DNA of 64,000 nt, taken from Pseudomonadota bacterium (GTDB taxonomy: Bacteria > Pseudomonadota > Alphaproteobacteria > Rhizobiales > Xanthobacteraceae). Shown here one piece after another: positions 53,185 through 63,183 of the stretch (the stretch's first letter is position 1; every line of letters begins with the position of its first letter). The stretch is taken from assembly GCA_023386885.1 (NCBI GenBank), contig JAEWIX010000040.1, forward strand, positions 62,001 to 126,000. Reading direction: 5' to 3'. The notes under the pieces are model-generated. The model ran no database searches, was not told the origin of the DNA, and saw only the letters and a program-made list of their open reading frames with translations. A program made the position numbers and the translations under genes.

Positions 53185-53543
53185 GACGGATAACGGCGTT
53201 TGCGGGCCGCTTCATACTTTCTTCATCGATAGCGGTAAGTGCGAATCCGGCAATCCGGACGAGGCCTTTCCTTGGGGTCGGCCCGCTGCAAGCGTCGCCG
53301 GCATCGCAGTGCTCGCGGTTTGATGGTTCCGGACAACGGCATTCCGGACAACGGCGTTGCGGATACGGCTGCGAATTTTGAAGAGCTTCGACCATTTTCC
53401 GTTGATGCACGGGACGTCTGGCGGCCATCGATGTTCTGCTCGCCGGCGGTCCTCTTTGCCTTTCGGAAGGGATCCCCACAGACTTGAATCGATGACGTCG
53501 TGGCCAATCACGACGGTTACATCGGGACATCAGGAGCAGGAGC

Positions 53544-53864
53544 ATGACGAAGACAGCAAAGTCGACCGGCCGCAGAGATGCTGCAGCTTACCAACGCCAA
53601 TATCGAGCGCGGCAAACGGCACTGCGTCGGCCCTCCCGGGATGACGTTGCGAGGATTGCGCTGCATTGGGCCGTCACGCGGTCGTTGAGGCCAGGCCGAG
53701 AGCGAATGCTTGCGATCTGGTCAAAGCATCTGATCGAGATCCTTGTTAACCAAGGATTCGATCGAAATGCGTCGCGTCGCAGGATCGATGAACTCATCCA
53801 GCGCTATGAAGACGGCTGGAATTTCCAGTTGAAACCGCATTTGCGGCAGCGGGAAAATGCATAA
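53544..53864 (+). CDS. Small basic hypothetical protein
   Basis: The 106-residue product follows a good GGAGCAGGAG site and has balanced, protein-like composition. It has a basic N-terminus (TKTAKSTGRRDAAAYQRQYR), a helical middle (RMLAIWSKHLIEILVNQGFD) and a Trp-containing end. High Arg/Lys content (about 22 percent) suggests nucleic-acid binding. I do not recognise the family. It is the only credible gene between the IS110 element and the RND operon and lies 360 bases from array B. Confidence 0.6.
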   Translation: MTKTAKSTGRRDAAAYQRQYRARQTALRRPSRDDVARIALHWAVTRSLRPGRERMLAIWSKHLIEILVNQGFDRNASRRRIDELIQRYEDGWNFQLKPHLRQRENA

Positions 53865-56800
53865 TATCGATGTCCCTACGATGCCATTCCCCCCGTTACT
53901 AGGTAAAACGGCGTTGCAAAGTAAATCGCCGCGAATGCCGATAACGATCATTGCAAGGGCTGCGATGGCTACCCAGGATGAACTGTCCGAGCCATGCAAC
54001 CGCATTCATCCAAACTTCGGTTTCGATGATCGATCATGATGTCCAGGAACGATCAGTAACCATGGTGTGGACCCACTCAGTCGCTTCAAATGGCATCACC
54101 GAGGGCCAGGTATTGCCATGGCGACATCGCGTCCAGTTCACGGAAGTGAGCGGCCGTTGCCGATGCCGGACGAAGCGGTCGGCTCAAGACCTGGTTCACC
54201 GCGGTTGTGCTTTCTGTTTCAGTTTATCGACTTGATTTGGTGAGGGCCAAGGTTTGCGGCAAGTGCGCGGATCAGGCAGCCTGTTGCGCATAGGTCGGCG
54301 ACACGGTGCATGTCGACGAAACAATCACTGTAGACGATTCGGCAACTTGTTCCGTACAGGCGTCTTGGGCGATTTGACCACTGCCTTGGGACGCTATGCC
54401 ACGCGAGGGACGTCCTTTTCGCCCAGAATAGGGAATGGCTGCAGAGCAACGAGTGTTCACGAGATTCCTGACCAGACTTCGGGACCACCCAGACGTCAAC
54501 TGGTGGCCGGCAAACGCTTTTCGGTGGACAGACGCTGATCGGCGCGTGGGCTCTTCGGAAGCACATGAGGGTTTTCGTCTCTGGCGGCCGAGGCGACGAT
54601 CATGATGGCGCCGACTTTCGCCGCCAGAAGCGCAAGAACGACAGCGATGCGAACAACACCATCTCATACGTCAGTCGATCGCAAGGCCGTCGGACCAGAC
54701 CAAGGTTTTGACGCCATCATGGAAACCAGGTCTGGTTGACGTTGGCGGCAGTTCACACATCAAACGGCGAACGGCGGGTTCCAGAAGCCGTGCCCAAGGC
54801 CAGACGTCAACCTGCAGGCCGCCGCACACGACGGGCGGGCAGGGAGTACCCCTCTGATCGCGCCGTCAGTGTTCGCGTCAGCGGCGTGAAGCTACATGAC
54901 ATCTGGGAGATGGGCTGTCGCGATCACGGGGCGACGGTCGGGTGCTTCGGACCAGGCGAGCAGTGCGGGTCATGCGCGAGATCTAACATCCTGACATCGT
55001 GAGCGTCGTCGAATTAGGATCCAATCTGGTCGTCTACAATCTGATCCGCATGCCCAAACGGATGTCGTCTTTGCGCATTGGTCGGTTCGTCGCGAAGCGT
55101 GATCTCATCCATGCGTCGTTGGGAGGCCGACGACGAGAACTGTTGGGGGTACGAATCATCTCCGCCATCCCGCCCATCACTCGCGGGTTCCGATTGCAAG
55201 GCGATGCATCGTGACGCTGCCTGCGGTCGCCAACCGTTTCTGGCGGCCTGGATCGGTGCTGGTTGACGTCTCAGAGCAGGTTCTGGGACGCTGGCCAGAG
55301 AGTGATCGAATGATCGTCCGGATCGCGGCAGGCGTCTTCCCAGATAATTCCGCTCACGCGCGCGGTTCGCGTGCGTCGATCATTCCAGGGCAGGGATTCC
55401 GCCAATTCGGGGGACAGTTGCCGAGGTTGGCGCCGAGAGCGTCGTCTGTGCAATGTTCCCTCTCAAATTGAGATTGAGACGCGTAATGCCGAGGCGGAAG
55501 CCAGCGAGATGAACCAGAGCGAAGAGCCTGCGATCGATCCTGGGGTGGGCCTTCGAATTGGGATTGTCGACGTCGGCGATCTCGGAGCGGCGACGTTCGG
55601 CGACATCTCGGTTTTGGCGGGTGCATGAAGCGGAATTGATCTCGCCGCTGCCGTTAACCACAATGACGCGGCGACGTGTCAATGGGCGGTGTTCCGGAGC
55701 GTGGACAACTCTCAAAATCTTGCGCACTGGACCCAAGTGCACCTGACGCAGAATTTCAAGTGCTGGAGCGTGACGTCATCCTACCGTGGCACGATATAGA
55801 ACGGGGTATGCTAAAGGCGCGGTTGCACCTGGTTCTACGAAAGAACCGCCGCTTGGCAGTGTTGGATGAATCCGACCCGCCGGCATCGCCATGCTGCCGA
55901 TGCTGCGCTGCAGACGCATGCAGACGCATTATGTCGGTTCGACGATGGAGGTGATCGATCTGCGAACTGCGAAGGTCCGTTGGGCTGGAATTTTTGTCGC
56001 GGTGCTTTGCGTCTTGTCGCTGACCTTTACAATGGGCTTCGGTCAGGGCTTCCGGACTGGATCGAAGGTCGGTTCCGGACACTGCCGTAGATCCGACTGT
56101 CCCACCCGCTTGTTCGCGGACCATTTATCGCCCGTTGGGCGACAGCGGTCCGCGTCAAGTCGCCGACGAAGTCGCGCGTCAAGCTTGCGATCGTTCTCGT
56201 CATGATGTTCCACGCTGCATCGCTGTCCCAGGGAGCCGACTGCTGGCTGTTCGACCGTCGATCCCGGGAAAGTTCTGGCGGTGGGGTCGATGCCTTCTTT
56301 CGGTACGCCGTACCTTCCCGCGGCAGGAATGTCGCAATCTGTCAGCGGTATGGCTGGGCGACCGCGGAGAACGCGAATCTCGCCCAGGTCATGCGCGGCA
56401 TCGACCTGCAGCGACTTGGCGGAACCATCCATCGACAGGCGAACCAGATCCTACGTCAACGGTCGTTTGTAAGCCGTGTTCGTCGTTGGTCGCCATGCTT
56501 TTCGCGCCAGCATCGGGAATTGGCCCAAGATTAACCTGATGGGGTGTCCGTTCTGTTCGCTACTCCCATGCTTCGGGGTGCGTGCCCACCGAGTTAAGAT
56601 CGTCGTGGTTGCCACCCTCCCGATGATAGCGGGCTTGAATTGGACCGCTCCGGACTCAAGGCTCCGAACTGTCCTGACGTTGATGCCGTCGTGCCGACAG
56701 CCGATCCGAGGTCCTCACTTGGATCAATCAGCGGAGGCAGTCGGGCGTCCGCCGCCATGAATTCATTGCTGCAGACGAGAAGAGGTCATTTCCGGGATCG

Positions 56801-57517
56801 CAGATCGATCGCGTCGTTCGTGAAATTTCTGTCGCTGTCGTCAGCAGGGACATCACAGGCGCACGCGCTCTGACGCAATCTGAACTCGGAAGCGCCATCC
56901 TGGTCCAATTTGATCATGGCTTTGGTCGTCATCAGCGTCATGAGGGTGATCCGTGCTTCGCCCCACGTCGGAGCAAGCGATAATGCCGAAGACCATCGTG
57001 ATTTTGAGGACGGGCGACGGTGCGATGCGATCCCGATGTTTGATCGTCCGTTGTCCTCACAAACGGATGGTCGATGGAGGAAGACCTCGGGATCGTGTGC
57101 CTGTCATTTCATGTCCGACAGCGACCCTATGCATTCGGTTTGGCGGATGGTCCTTGGCCGGCGACGCAAATTCGCGTCGATCCGGAAGGAATGAAAACGC
57201 TGTTGCGGGATCGTACCACGTACCGGAGGGTAGGGGTCGGACCGACGCCAGGAGATTGAGAGGGAAGTCGTCGTACTTTGGTCTCGGCGGCCCTGTGAAC
57301 ACCCATTTCAGGACGAGGTTCAAGATACTGGCGTCAGGCGAGCGAAGCGATGAGGTCTTTATGCAAGCCAGGCCCTGAAAACGAGAATGGACGCGCTGGA
57401 TGCTGATTTGGAAAGCGGCATCCCGACCAAAACGATCGGAGAGGCTGTCTCATGGGCTGCGATCGTTACCTTCTTCTCGATCTCGCAGGGGCCCAAGTCG
57501 CGCCGATACCAAGAAGC
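53865..57517. other. Long gene-poor interval
   Basis: More than 3.6 kb in which no frame has a ribosome-binding site together with a recognisable domain. Frames of 60-141 codons are scattered over all six phases, as expected by chance in GC-rich DNA. By eye its base composition is less GC-rich than the flanking operons. It ends at the 249-bp tandem repeat. Confidence 0.45.
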
Positions 57518-57601
57518 GTCTCAAAATTCCAGAACAGCGATTCAGATCGCGAGAATAGTGATTCATTCTTCAAAAATTGCGTTGCAGTCGCGAGCACCGT
57601 G
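57518..57601 (-). repeat. 21-bp-phased array C (tandem copy 1)
   Basis: Units at 57518, 57539, 57560 and 57581 have heads GTCTC, GATTC, GATTC and GTTGC, in exact 21-base register. This is the first of four arrays that recur every 248-249 bases. Confidence 0.75.
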
Positions 57602-57766
57602 AGCGAACGGTCAGCAACGGAGAAGAGGACTCCCATCGACGGCTTTGCCGTTGTCGACAACGCGGGGTGAGGGGACATACGGCCTCCGCAACGGCAGTTG
57701 CGTCATCCTCCGCTGTCGGGAAGGTGCTTCACGTCGCCCGCAACGGCATAACAGTTGCGGACAAAT

Positions 57767-57850
57767 GATTCAAAGCCAGAGAAAGATGATTCAGATTTGG
57801 AAAACAGCGATTCAGAATTCGGTAATTGCGTTGCAGCAGCCAGGAACGTC
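57767..57850 (-). repeat. 21-bp-phased array D (tandem copy 2)
   Basis: Units at 57767, 57788, 57809 and 57830 have heads GATTC, GATTC, GATTC and GTTGC. Minus-strand heptads read LNRCFPN, LNHLSLA and LNHLSAT. Confidence 0.8.
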
Positions 57851-58014
57851 GTGAACGACCGATCGGTTGCAGCAAAAACGGCATTCAACGCCTTTACGGT
57901 TCCCGGCAATGCGCATCGACGGTACGCACGGTCTCCGCAACGGCAGTGAGGTCGTTCTCCGCTGTCGGGAAAATACATCGCGTCGCTCGCAGCGGCATGA
58001 CAGTTGCGGACAAA

Positions 58015-58098
58015 TGATTCAAAGCCAGTGAAAAGCGATTCAGAACTCGAGAACAGCGATTCAGACGTCGATAATTGCGTTACAGTCACGAACGCCGT
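58015..58098 (-). repeat. 21-bp-phased array E (tandem copy 3)
   Basis: Units at 58015, 58036, 58057 and 58078 have heads GATTC, GATTC, GATTC and GTTAC. Minus-strand heptads read LNRCSRV, LNRFSLA and LNHLSAT. Confidence 0.8.
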
Positions 58099-58263
58099 GA
58101 ACAACTGATTGATTGTAGCCAAAAATGGTATTCAACGTCTTTACCGTTGTCGGCAACGCGGATCGACGGCACGCACGGCCTCTGCAACGGCAGTGACATC
58201 CCTTTTCAGTTGCGGGGAAAATGCTTCAAGTCGCCTACAACCGCATAACAGTTGCGAGAAAGT

Positions 58264-58347
58264 GATTCAAAGTCAGGGAAAAGCGTTTCAGCATTCTAAA
58301 ATGGCGATTCAAAGTTCGAAAATCGCGTTGCACATGCTCTCTCGCGA
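58264..58347 (-). repeat. 21-bp-phased array F (tandem copy 4)
   Basis: Units at 58264, 58285, 58306 and 58327 have heads GATTC, GTTTC, GATTC and GTTGC. The array ends 15 bases from the stop codon of the RND permease gene and would be transcribed with it if there is no terminator between. Confidence 0.8.
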
Positions 58348-58362
58348 GCAACGTGACGCAGA

Positions 58363-61300
58363 CTATTCTGCGGCGACCTTCAGCGTCTCATGCACCGACG
58401 TGGCATGCGGCTCGATCGAGCTGTCGCCGTGCTGGACCAGTGGCCTGTTGCCGGAGAGTTTGCGCAGCAACACATAGAACACTGGGGTGAAGAAGATGCC
58501 GAAGGCGGTAACGCCGATCATGCCGAAGAACACCGCGACGCCCATGGCGTGACGCATTTCTGCGCCGGCGCCGACCGAGGTGACCAGCGGCACCACACCC
58601 ATGATGAACGCCATCGACGTCATCAGGATCGGTCGCAGCCGCAGGCGGCTTGCTTCGATCGCGGCGGCGACCGGCGTGCGTCCTGCGAATTCAAGCTCGC
58701 GGGCGAACTCCACGATCAGAATCGCGTTCTTCGCCGACAGGCCGACCAACACGAACAGACCGATCTGCGTGAACACGTTGTTATCGCTGCCGGTGAGCCA
58801 CACGCCGAACATCGCCGCGAGCAGGCTCATGGGCACGATCATGATGATCGCGAGCGGCAGCATCAGGCTTTCGTACTGCGCCGCGAGCACTAGAAACACC
58901 AGCAGGATCACGATCGGGAACACATAGAGCGACGTGTTGCCCGCGATAATTTCCTGATAGGTGAGATCGGTCCATTCGTAGTCGATGCCCTTCGGCAGCA
59001 CTTCCTTGGCGATCCGCGCCACGGCCGCCTGCGACTGACCCGTCGAATAGCCCTGCGCGGTGTTGCCGTTGATGTCAGCGGCGAGGAAGCCGTTGTAACG
59101 CATCGCGCTTTCCGGGCCTGCACTGGTCTGGACTTTCAACAGGACCGAGAGCGGGATCATTTCACCGGAGTTGGAGCGGACCTTCAACTGGCCGATGTCA
59201 TCCTGACGAGCACGGAATTTTGCGTCAGCCTGAACGCGCACCGAATAGGTTCGTCCGAATTTGTTGAAGTCGTTGACATAGAGCGAACCGAGATAGATCT
59301 GCATGGTCTCGAAGATGCTGGTGATCGGTACGTTGAGTTGCCGTGCGCGGGTGCGGTCGATATCGGCATAAAGCTGCGGAACGTTGATCTGATAGCTGGA
59401 GAACAACCCAAGGAGCTCCGGCGCTTCCGCTGCCTTCGCCATGAACGCTTTCTTGGCTCGATCCAGCGCCTCGTAGCCAAGCCCGGCGCGATCCTCCAAT
59501 TCGAGCTTGAAGCCGCCGGTTGTGCCGAGGCCATTGACGGGCGGCGGCGGCAGCATGGCGATGAAGGCATCCTGAATGCCGGCATACTTCTTGTTGAGTT
59601 CGGCGGCGATCGCCACCGCGCTGAGCGATGGGTCCTTGCGCTCCTCGAACGGCTTCAGCACCGAGAACACGATGCCCGCGCTCGACGAATTGGTGAAGCC
59701 GTTGATCGACAGGCCGGGGAACGCCACCGCGTTTTCAACGCCGGGCTGCTTTTTCGCGATCTCGGTCATGCGCCGGATCACGTCCTCGGTGCGGTCCAGC
59801 GTTGAGCCGTCCTGAAGCTGGGCGAAGCCGATCAGGTATTGCTTGTCCTGACCAGGGACGAAGCCGCCGGGCACCGTTTTGAACAGACCGAAGGTGATCC
59901 CGAGTAGCGCGACATAGACGCCCATCACGACCGCCTTGCGCGAGATCACGCGCTTGACACCGTCGCTATAGGCGTTCGACCCGCGATTGAAGGCCTTGTT
60001 GAATCGTCGAAAGAACCAGCCGAATAGCTTGTCGATGACGCGGCTGAGAGCGTCTTTCGGCTCATCATGGCCCTTGAGCAGCAAGGCTGCGAGCGCCGGC
60101 GACAGTGTCAGCGAGTTGACCGCGGAGATTACGGTGGAGATTGCGATCGTCATGGCGAACTGCTTGTAGAACTGGCCCGTGAGGCCGCTGATGAAGGCCA
60201 GCGGCACGAACACCGCCAGCAGCACCAGCGCAATGGCGATGATCGGGCCGGACACTTCGCGCATGGCGCGGTAGGTCGCCTCGCGCGGCGTCAACCCTTC
60301 TGCGATGTTGCGTTCGACATTTTCGACCACGACGATGGCATCGTCGACCACGATGCCGATAGCCAGCACCAGGCCGAACAGGCTGAGCGCATTGATCGAG
60401 GAGCCGAGCAGGAACATGACGGCGAAGGTGCCGACCACGGACACCGGCACCGCGACCAGCGGAATGATCGAGGCACGCCAGGTTTGCAGGAACAGGATCA
60501 CCACCAGCACCACCAGCGCGATGGCTTCCAGCAGGGTATGCACCACCGCCTCGATCGAGGCGCGCACGAAACGCGTCGGGTCGTAAGCGATGCGATAGTC
60601 CACGCCCTCGGGCATGTTCTGTTTGATGTCGGCCATCGCTGCGTGAACGTCGCGCGCGATGTTCAGCGCGTTGGAGCCGGGGGACTGGAACACGCCGATG
60701 CCGACGGCGGATTTGTTGTCGAGCAGTGAGCGCAACGCGTATTCCGATGCGCCAAGTTCAATGCGGGCGACGTCGCGCAGGCGCGTGATCTCGCCGTTCT
60801 GGCCGGTTTTCACGACGATGTCGCCGAACTCTTCTTCGGTGGTGAGGCGGCCCTGCGCGTTGACGGGAAGCTGGAAGCTGATATCGGGCACGGTCGGCGA
60901 GGCGCCGACCGTGCCCGTGGCGGCCTCGACGTTCTGCGCGCGGATCTCGCGTACGACATCGCCGGGAGACAGGCCGCGCTCGGCGACTTTTTGCGGATCG
61001 AGCCATACGCGCATCGAATAGTCGCCCGCGCCCCAGATGATGACTTGCCCGACCCCCTGGATGCGCGCGAGGCGGTCCTTGACGTTGAGCACGCCGTAGT
61101 TGCGCAAGTAAGTCATGTCGTAGCGGTCGTTCGGCGACAGCAGATGCACGACGAGGGTAATGTCTGGGGAGCTTTTGACGGTGGTGATGCCGAGTTGGCG
61201 CGTCACTTCCGGCAGGCGCGGCTCGGCCTGCGAGACGCGGTTCTGCACCATCTGCTGCGCCTTGTCCGGGTCGGTGCCGAGGCGAAAAGTGACGTTCAGC

Positions 61301-61572
61301 GTCATGGTGCCGTCGGTAGTGGCCTGGCTGCTCATGTAGAGCATGTTCTCGACGCCGTTGATCTGTTCTTCGATCGGCGTCGCCACCGATTCCGCGATGA
61401 CCTTCGGGTTGGCGCCGGGATACATCGCGCGCACGGTGACGATCGGCGGCGCCACTTCCGGATACTCGGAGATCGGCAGGGCCGGGAGGGACAGCAGGCC
61501 CGCGAGGAAGATCAGCGCCGACAGCACGCCTGCGAAAATCGGCCGGTCGATGAAAAATCTGGAGATATTCAT
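58363..61572 (-). CDS. RND multidrug efflux permease (MexF-like, HAE1 family)
   Basis: The 1069-residue inner-membrane transporter begins MNISRFFIDRPIFAGVLSAL and has 12 predicted helices with two large periplasmic loops. It has the proton-relay Asp pair in IVVDDAIVVVENVERNI and the C-terminal QIGLFVLVGLSAKNAILIVE. The N-terminal half, including SSPNDRYDMTYLRNY-type sequence, is closest to MexF. It exports hydrophobic compounds with proton uptake, working with a fusion protein and an outer-membrane channel. The start at ATG 61572 matches the family; the longer frame is rejected. It lies 207 bases after the fusion-protein gene. No outer-membrane factor gene is adjacent. Confidence 0.95.
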   Translation of the reverse strand: MNISRFFIDRPIFAGVLSALIFLAGLLSLPALPISEYPEVAPPIVTVRAMYPGANPKVIAESVATPIEEQINGVENMLYMSSQATTDGTMTLNVTFRLGTDPDKAQQMVQNRVSQAEPRLPEVTRQLGITTVKSSPDITLVVHLLSPNDRYDMTYLRNYGVLNVKDRLARIQGVGQVIIWGAGDYSMRVWLDPQKVAERGLSPGDVVREIRAQNVEAATGTVGASPTVPDISFQLPVNAQGRLTTEEEFGDIVVKTGQNGEITRLRDVARIELGASEYALRSLLDNKSAVGIGVFQSPGSNALNIARDVHAAMADIKQNMPEGVDYRIAYDPTRFVRASIEAVVHTLLEAIALVVLVVILFLQTWRASIIPLVAVPVSVVGTFAVMFLLGSSINALSLFGLVLAIGIVVDDAIVVVENVERNIAEGLTPREATYRAMREVSGPIIAIALVLLAVFVPLAFISGLTGQFYKQFAMTIAISTVISAVNSLTLSPALAALLLKGHDEPKDALSRVIDKLFGWFFRRFNKAFNRGSNAYSDGVKRVISRKAVVMGVYVALLGITFGLFKTVPGGFVPGQDKQYLIGFAQLQDGSTLDRTEDVIRRMTEIAKKQPGVENAVAFPGLSINGFTNSSSAGIVFSVLKPFEERKDPSLSAVAIAAELNKKYAGIQDAFIAMLPPPPVNGLGTTGGFKLELEDRAGLGYEALDRAKKAFMAKAAEAPELLGLFSSYQINVPQLYADIDRTRARQLNVPITSIFETMQIYLGSLYVNDFNKFGRTYSVRVQADAKFRARQDDIGQLKVRSNSGEMIPLSVLLKVQTSAGPESAMRYNGFLAADINGNTAQGYSTGQSQAAVARIAKEVLPKGIDYEWTDLTYQEIIAGNTSLYVFPIVILLVFLVLAAQYESLMLPLAIIMIVPMSLLAAMFGVWLTGSDNNVFTQIGLFVLVGLSAKNAILIVEFARELEFAGRTPVAAAIEASRLRLRPILMTSMAFIMGVVPLVTSVGAGAEMRHAMGVAVFFGMIGVTAFGIFFTPVFYVLLRKLSGNRPLVQHGDSSIEPHATSVHETLKVAAE

Positions 61573-61779
61573 GGCGATGTCTCTTTGATCCTGTTGCGGC
61601 GCTTTCCCGAGCGGCCTCTGGTAGGTGGCGAACATGCTGTTCCGTCATCCTGAGGTGTTCGCTATTGCGAGCCTCAAACGATGACCAGACAGATCGCCAT
61701 CGCCCTCCGAGGCCGCCTCTTCGCTACGGTCCCTTAGGGTGAGGGCGTGCAATGCGGTCGATGCTTTGACTTCCGTCCG

Positions 61780-62958
61780 TCAATTCGCGTCCATCGCCAC
61801 GACCTGTGGCGCGACGGCCGCGCCGGGACGCACGCGCTGCAAGCCCTTCACCACGATCTGCTCGCCGGGATTCAGCCCAGAGGTGACCTTGCGGAGACCA
61901 TCGACCGAGACGCCAAGCGTCACTTCGCGGTATTCCGCCTTGTTGTCCTTGTTCACCACCATCACGTACTTCTTGTTTTGGTCGGTGCCGACGGCGCGCT
62001 CATTGACCATCACGGCGCGTTCGCTCTTCGGCTGGCCCATCTGCAGGCGGACGAACTGTCCAGGGATCAGGTGACCGTCCTTGTTGTCGAACACGGCGCG
62101 GACGCGAACGGTGCCGCTGCGCGGATCGACCTGATTGTCGATCAACTGCATGTGGCCTTCGAACGGCAGGCCCTCGGTGGTCGATGTGCCCATCCGGACC
62201 GGGATGCGGCCGGTCTTCGACGCGCTGGCATCGTCGCCCAACGCATTCAGCGCGTGCAGCACAATCTGCTCGCCGACATTGAACGAGGCATAGATCGGCG
62301 AGGTCGAGACGATGGTGGTCAACAGCGGCGAGCCGGGACCGGCGGCGATCAGGTTGCCGACGGTGATCTCGCGCTTGCCGACACGGCCGGTCACCGGGGC
62401 ACGCACTTCGGTATAGCCGAGATTGAGCTGTGCGGTCTGCAGGGCGGCCTGCGCGGCCTTGAGGTTGGCTTCCGCTTCGCGATAGGCGTTGATGCGGTTG
62501 TCCTGGTCGCGTTGCGAGATGGCCTGCGAGCCGGTCAGTTGCCGACCGCGCTCGTAGTCGCTTTTGGTGAACACCAGTCTCGCCTGCGCCGCAGCCACCT
62601 GCGCTTCCGCGCGCGCGACCTCGGCGGCATAGAGCGCCGGATCGATCACCAGGAGCACATCGTTTCTGTGCACCAGCGCGCCTTCGCGGAACCGAATCTC
62701 CTGAATCGCACCTGCGACCCGCGAACGGACCTCGACCTGCTCGACTGCTTCGAGGCGCCCAGAAAACTCGTCCCAGATCATGGTTTCCCGATCCTGCACG
62801 TCTGCCACGGAGACCGGGGTGGCCGCAGGGGGGACCGCCGCGCTGGCGTCGGCCTGTGCCCGGCTGTTCCCGGTCCAGACCAGCGCTCCGGCGCCGGCCA
62901 GAACAAGCAATCCGAAAGCAGCGGCAACAAGTGGTTTGGTAATAGACAGAGTTTTCAT
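61780..62958 (-). CDS. RND efflux periplasmic adaptor (MexE-like membrane fusion protein)
   Basis: The 392-residue protein from ATG 62958 has an N-terminal membrane or signal helix (LVAAAFGLLVLAGAGALVW). It then has the lipoyl half-motif VRSRVAGAIQEIRFREGALV, an alpha-hairpin rich in Ala/Gln/Arg (about 105-170), the second lipoyl half LGYTEVRAPVTGRVGKREIT, and beta-barrel regions. This is the HlyD/AcrA/MexE adaptor that links the permease to the outer-membrane channel. It is the first gene of the operon and divergent from a TetR gene. Confidence 0.94.
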   Translation of the reverse strand: MKTLSITKPLVAAAFGLLVLAGAGALVWTGNSRAQADASAAVPPAATPVSVADVQDRETMIWDEFSGRLEAVEQVEVRSRVAGAIQEIRFREGALVHRNDVLLVIDPALYAAEVARAEAQVAAAQARLVFTKSDYERGRQLTGSQAISQRDQDNRINAYREAEANLKAAQAALQTAQLNLGYTEVRAPVTGRVGKREITVGNLIAAGPGSPLLTTIVSTSPIYASFNVGEQIVLHALNALGDDASASKTGRIPVRMGTSTTEGLPFEGHMQLIDNQVDPRSGTVRVRAVFDNKDGHLIPGQFVRLQMGQPKSERAVMVNERAVGTDQNKKYVMVVNKDNKAEYREVTLGVSVDGLRKVTSGLNPGEQIVVKGLQRVRPGAAVAPQVVAMDAN

Positions 62959-63096
62959 GACATGCCCCTGGCTTCGCAGCCGACGTCGGATGGAGGTGTG
63001 TTTACGACGCAGGAACAATGGCTTAGAGTAATGTGGCAGGTCGTTTCCGTGGGTCCCGGCCAATTTCTCTGAGCGCATCATGTTGCGTCGCAAATT

Positions 63097-63116
63097 TCTG
63101 TAACGGGCGGTACAGA
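63097..63116. promoter_or_regulatory. Inverted repeat in the efflux/TetR intergenic region, candidate TetR operator
   Basis: TCTGTA-N8-TACAGA is a perfect 6-bp inverted repeat spanning 20 bases, the usual size of a TetR-family operator. It covers the -10 box of the efflux operon, so bound repressor would block RNA polymerase. Confidence 0.6.
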
Positions 63117-63140
63117 TAGGACTTGGACTTTCATCGTCAA
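63113..63140 (-). promoter_or_regulatory. Sigma-70-type promoter of the efflux operon
   Basis: On the minus strand TTGACG (63140-63135) is separated by 16 bases from TATCTG (63118-63113). The -10 box overlaps the palindrome described next. Transcription would start near 63106, leaving a leader of about 150 bases before the adaptor ATG. Confidence 0.5.
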
Positions 63141-63183
63141 GGGACATATCTAACGATTAGTACAAAAGTTGAGGTGACCGATC

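Larger units (their letters stand above)
57518..58347 (-). repeat. Tandem repeat of a ~249-bp unit, about 3.3 copies
   Basis: The last unit of each array lies at 57581, 57830, 58078 and 58327, giving spacings of 249, 248 and 249. The 165 bases between arrays are also alike: CCGCAACGGCAGT or its variants, CTCCGCTGTCGGGAA and a GGCAT(A/G)ACAGTTGCGGA block lead into each next array. Identity looks near 70 percent between neighbours, so this is an old duplication with retained period. Confidence 0.75.

Noticed and set aside
57703..58122. A 139-codon minus-strand frame rich in SESLF heptads
   Set aside because: It follows a different phase from the Leu-Asn-Arg reading of the other arrays, and its pattern follows from the 21-base period. 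No start signal; not called as a gene.
52698..58347. CRISPR array as an explanation of the phased repeats
   Set aside because: Units are contiguous at 21 bases with no unique spacers of 30-40 bases between identical repeats, the repeats diverge, and no cas genes are present.
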